From contig JANQPA010000120.1 of NCBI GenBank assembly GCA_028285545.1, positions 124,001-188,000 of the forward strand: a stretch of 64,000 nt of DNA. Direction: 5' to 3'. The notes below the pieces were generated by a model. The model did no database searches and was not told where the DNA came from. It saw only the letters and a list, made by a program, of their open reading frames with translations. Below, piece by piece: positions 63,759 through 64,000 of the stretch. The position numbers and the translations under genes were made by a program. The DNA comes from Saprospiraceae bacterium (lineage in GTDB: Bacteria > Bacteroidota > Bacteroidia > Chitinophagales > Saprospiraceae). Numbering within the stretch: position 1 is the stretch's first letter; every line of letters begins with the position of its first letter.

Positions 63759-64000
63759 CTATATATATTCACAAAGCCAGATTATTCTGGCTGCTTTGGT
63801 CACATTTTCTTCTTCAAGGTATCTTTGGGCAATGAGGTGAAGCTCATGTATAGGATATTCTTTTTTGAGAACCTCATAAATTTCAGGCTCTGTTTTTAAT
63901 TCCAAAACAGCTTCAGAATCCGGAACTACTTTTATTCCCGATAATTGCCCCAGATTATTACCTGTAAGAATGATGCTTTCCTGAGCTGATTTAGGAAGTT
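63759..64000 (-). CDS. Partial protein of unknown family (C-terminal 79 residues)
   Basis: An open frame of 79 codons and a stop that runs off the right edge of the window; the 5' part lies beyond it. The sequence is mixed helical and charged (KTEPEIYEVLKKEYPIHELH, QRYLEEENVTKAARIIWLCE). I do not recognise a family. It is convergent with the nucleotidyltransferase gene, with only a few bases between the stops. The frame's even codon use and typical neighbour spacing support it being real. Confidence 0.6.
   Translation of the reverse strand, partial: LPKSAQESIILTGNNLGQLSGIKVVPDSEAVLELKTEPEIYEVLKKEYPIHELHLIAQRYLEEENVTKAARIIWLCEYI

Overview
This window is from a member of the Bacteroidota, most likely the Saprospiria (Lewinella/Haliscomenobacter-like); the class is an inference. 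The DNA is AT-rich (about 40% G+C by eye). Phylum markers seen directly are a type IX secretion (T9SS) C-terminal sorting domain, a one-protein hybrid two-component regulator, a fused alpha/beta branched-chain keto-acid dehydrogenase E1, DUF4783, DUF5606 and TIGR02757 proteins, an AtpB with a long periplasmic N-terminus, and several promoters of the Bacteroidota type (TTTG, about 19-20 bases, TAnnTTTG). I found no rRNA, tRNA, CRISPR array, phage or intact insertion sequence. It looks like ordinary chromosome.

Layout. 1-4.3 kb: the end of a CrcB fluoride channel gene, then a convergent surface-polysaccharide trio (Wzy-like polymerase/ligase, Wzz-like co-polymerase, Wzx-like flippase). 4.5-16.8 kb: mainly minus-strand genes: a one-domain PAS protein, a MacB/FtsX-type permease, inositol monophosphatase, HPRT, an M28 peptidase, GpmI, TIGR02757, a family 2 glycosyltransferase, an M3 peptidase and DUF5606. 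17-26.4 kb: fused E1 dehydrogenase, dienelactone hydrolase lipoprotein, PBP1A, a MarR regulator with a lipoprotein, and MnmG. 26.5-35.6 kb: an AbrB/PIN (VapBC-type) toxin-antitoxin pair, a large FG-GAP/PKD protein with a T9SS tail, a 1415-residue hybrid two-component regulator, and a von Willebrand A protein. 35.8-49.2 kb: a steroid-5-alpha-reductase-like membrane protein, a Uma2 nuclease-fold protein, small lipoproteins, a VanY-type peptidase, a thioredoxin-fold protein, NadE, DnaX, a Crp/Fnr regulator and a helicase-nuclease. 49.5-55 kb: the ATP synthase operon atpBEFHAG, without beta and epsilon subunits. 55-64 kb: a PD-(D/E)XK-like protein, a TolC/adaptor/RND efflux operon, a PA14-OmpA protein, a sugar nucleotidyltransferase and a partial gene.

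The most unusual content is between genes. A 158-178 bp nested palindromic element occurs three times. Its central stem has a GAA triloop and paired substitutions in the two arms, and one copy lies inside the efflux operon. A short transcript is predicted at about 9.81-9.89 kb, with a Bacteroidota promoter, a 16-bp dyad at the start site and a clear intrinsic terminator. Two GC-rich palindromes share a core; one is a perfect 40-bp palindrome between atpE and atpF. Octamer and heptamer tandem repeats sit directly after genes. Several apparent TTG/GTG starts fall on promoter -7 boxes or operators, so I moved those starts to the next ATG.
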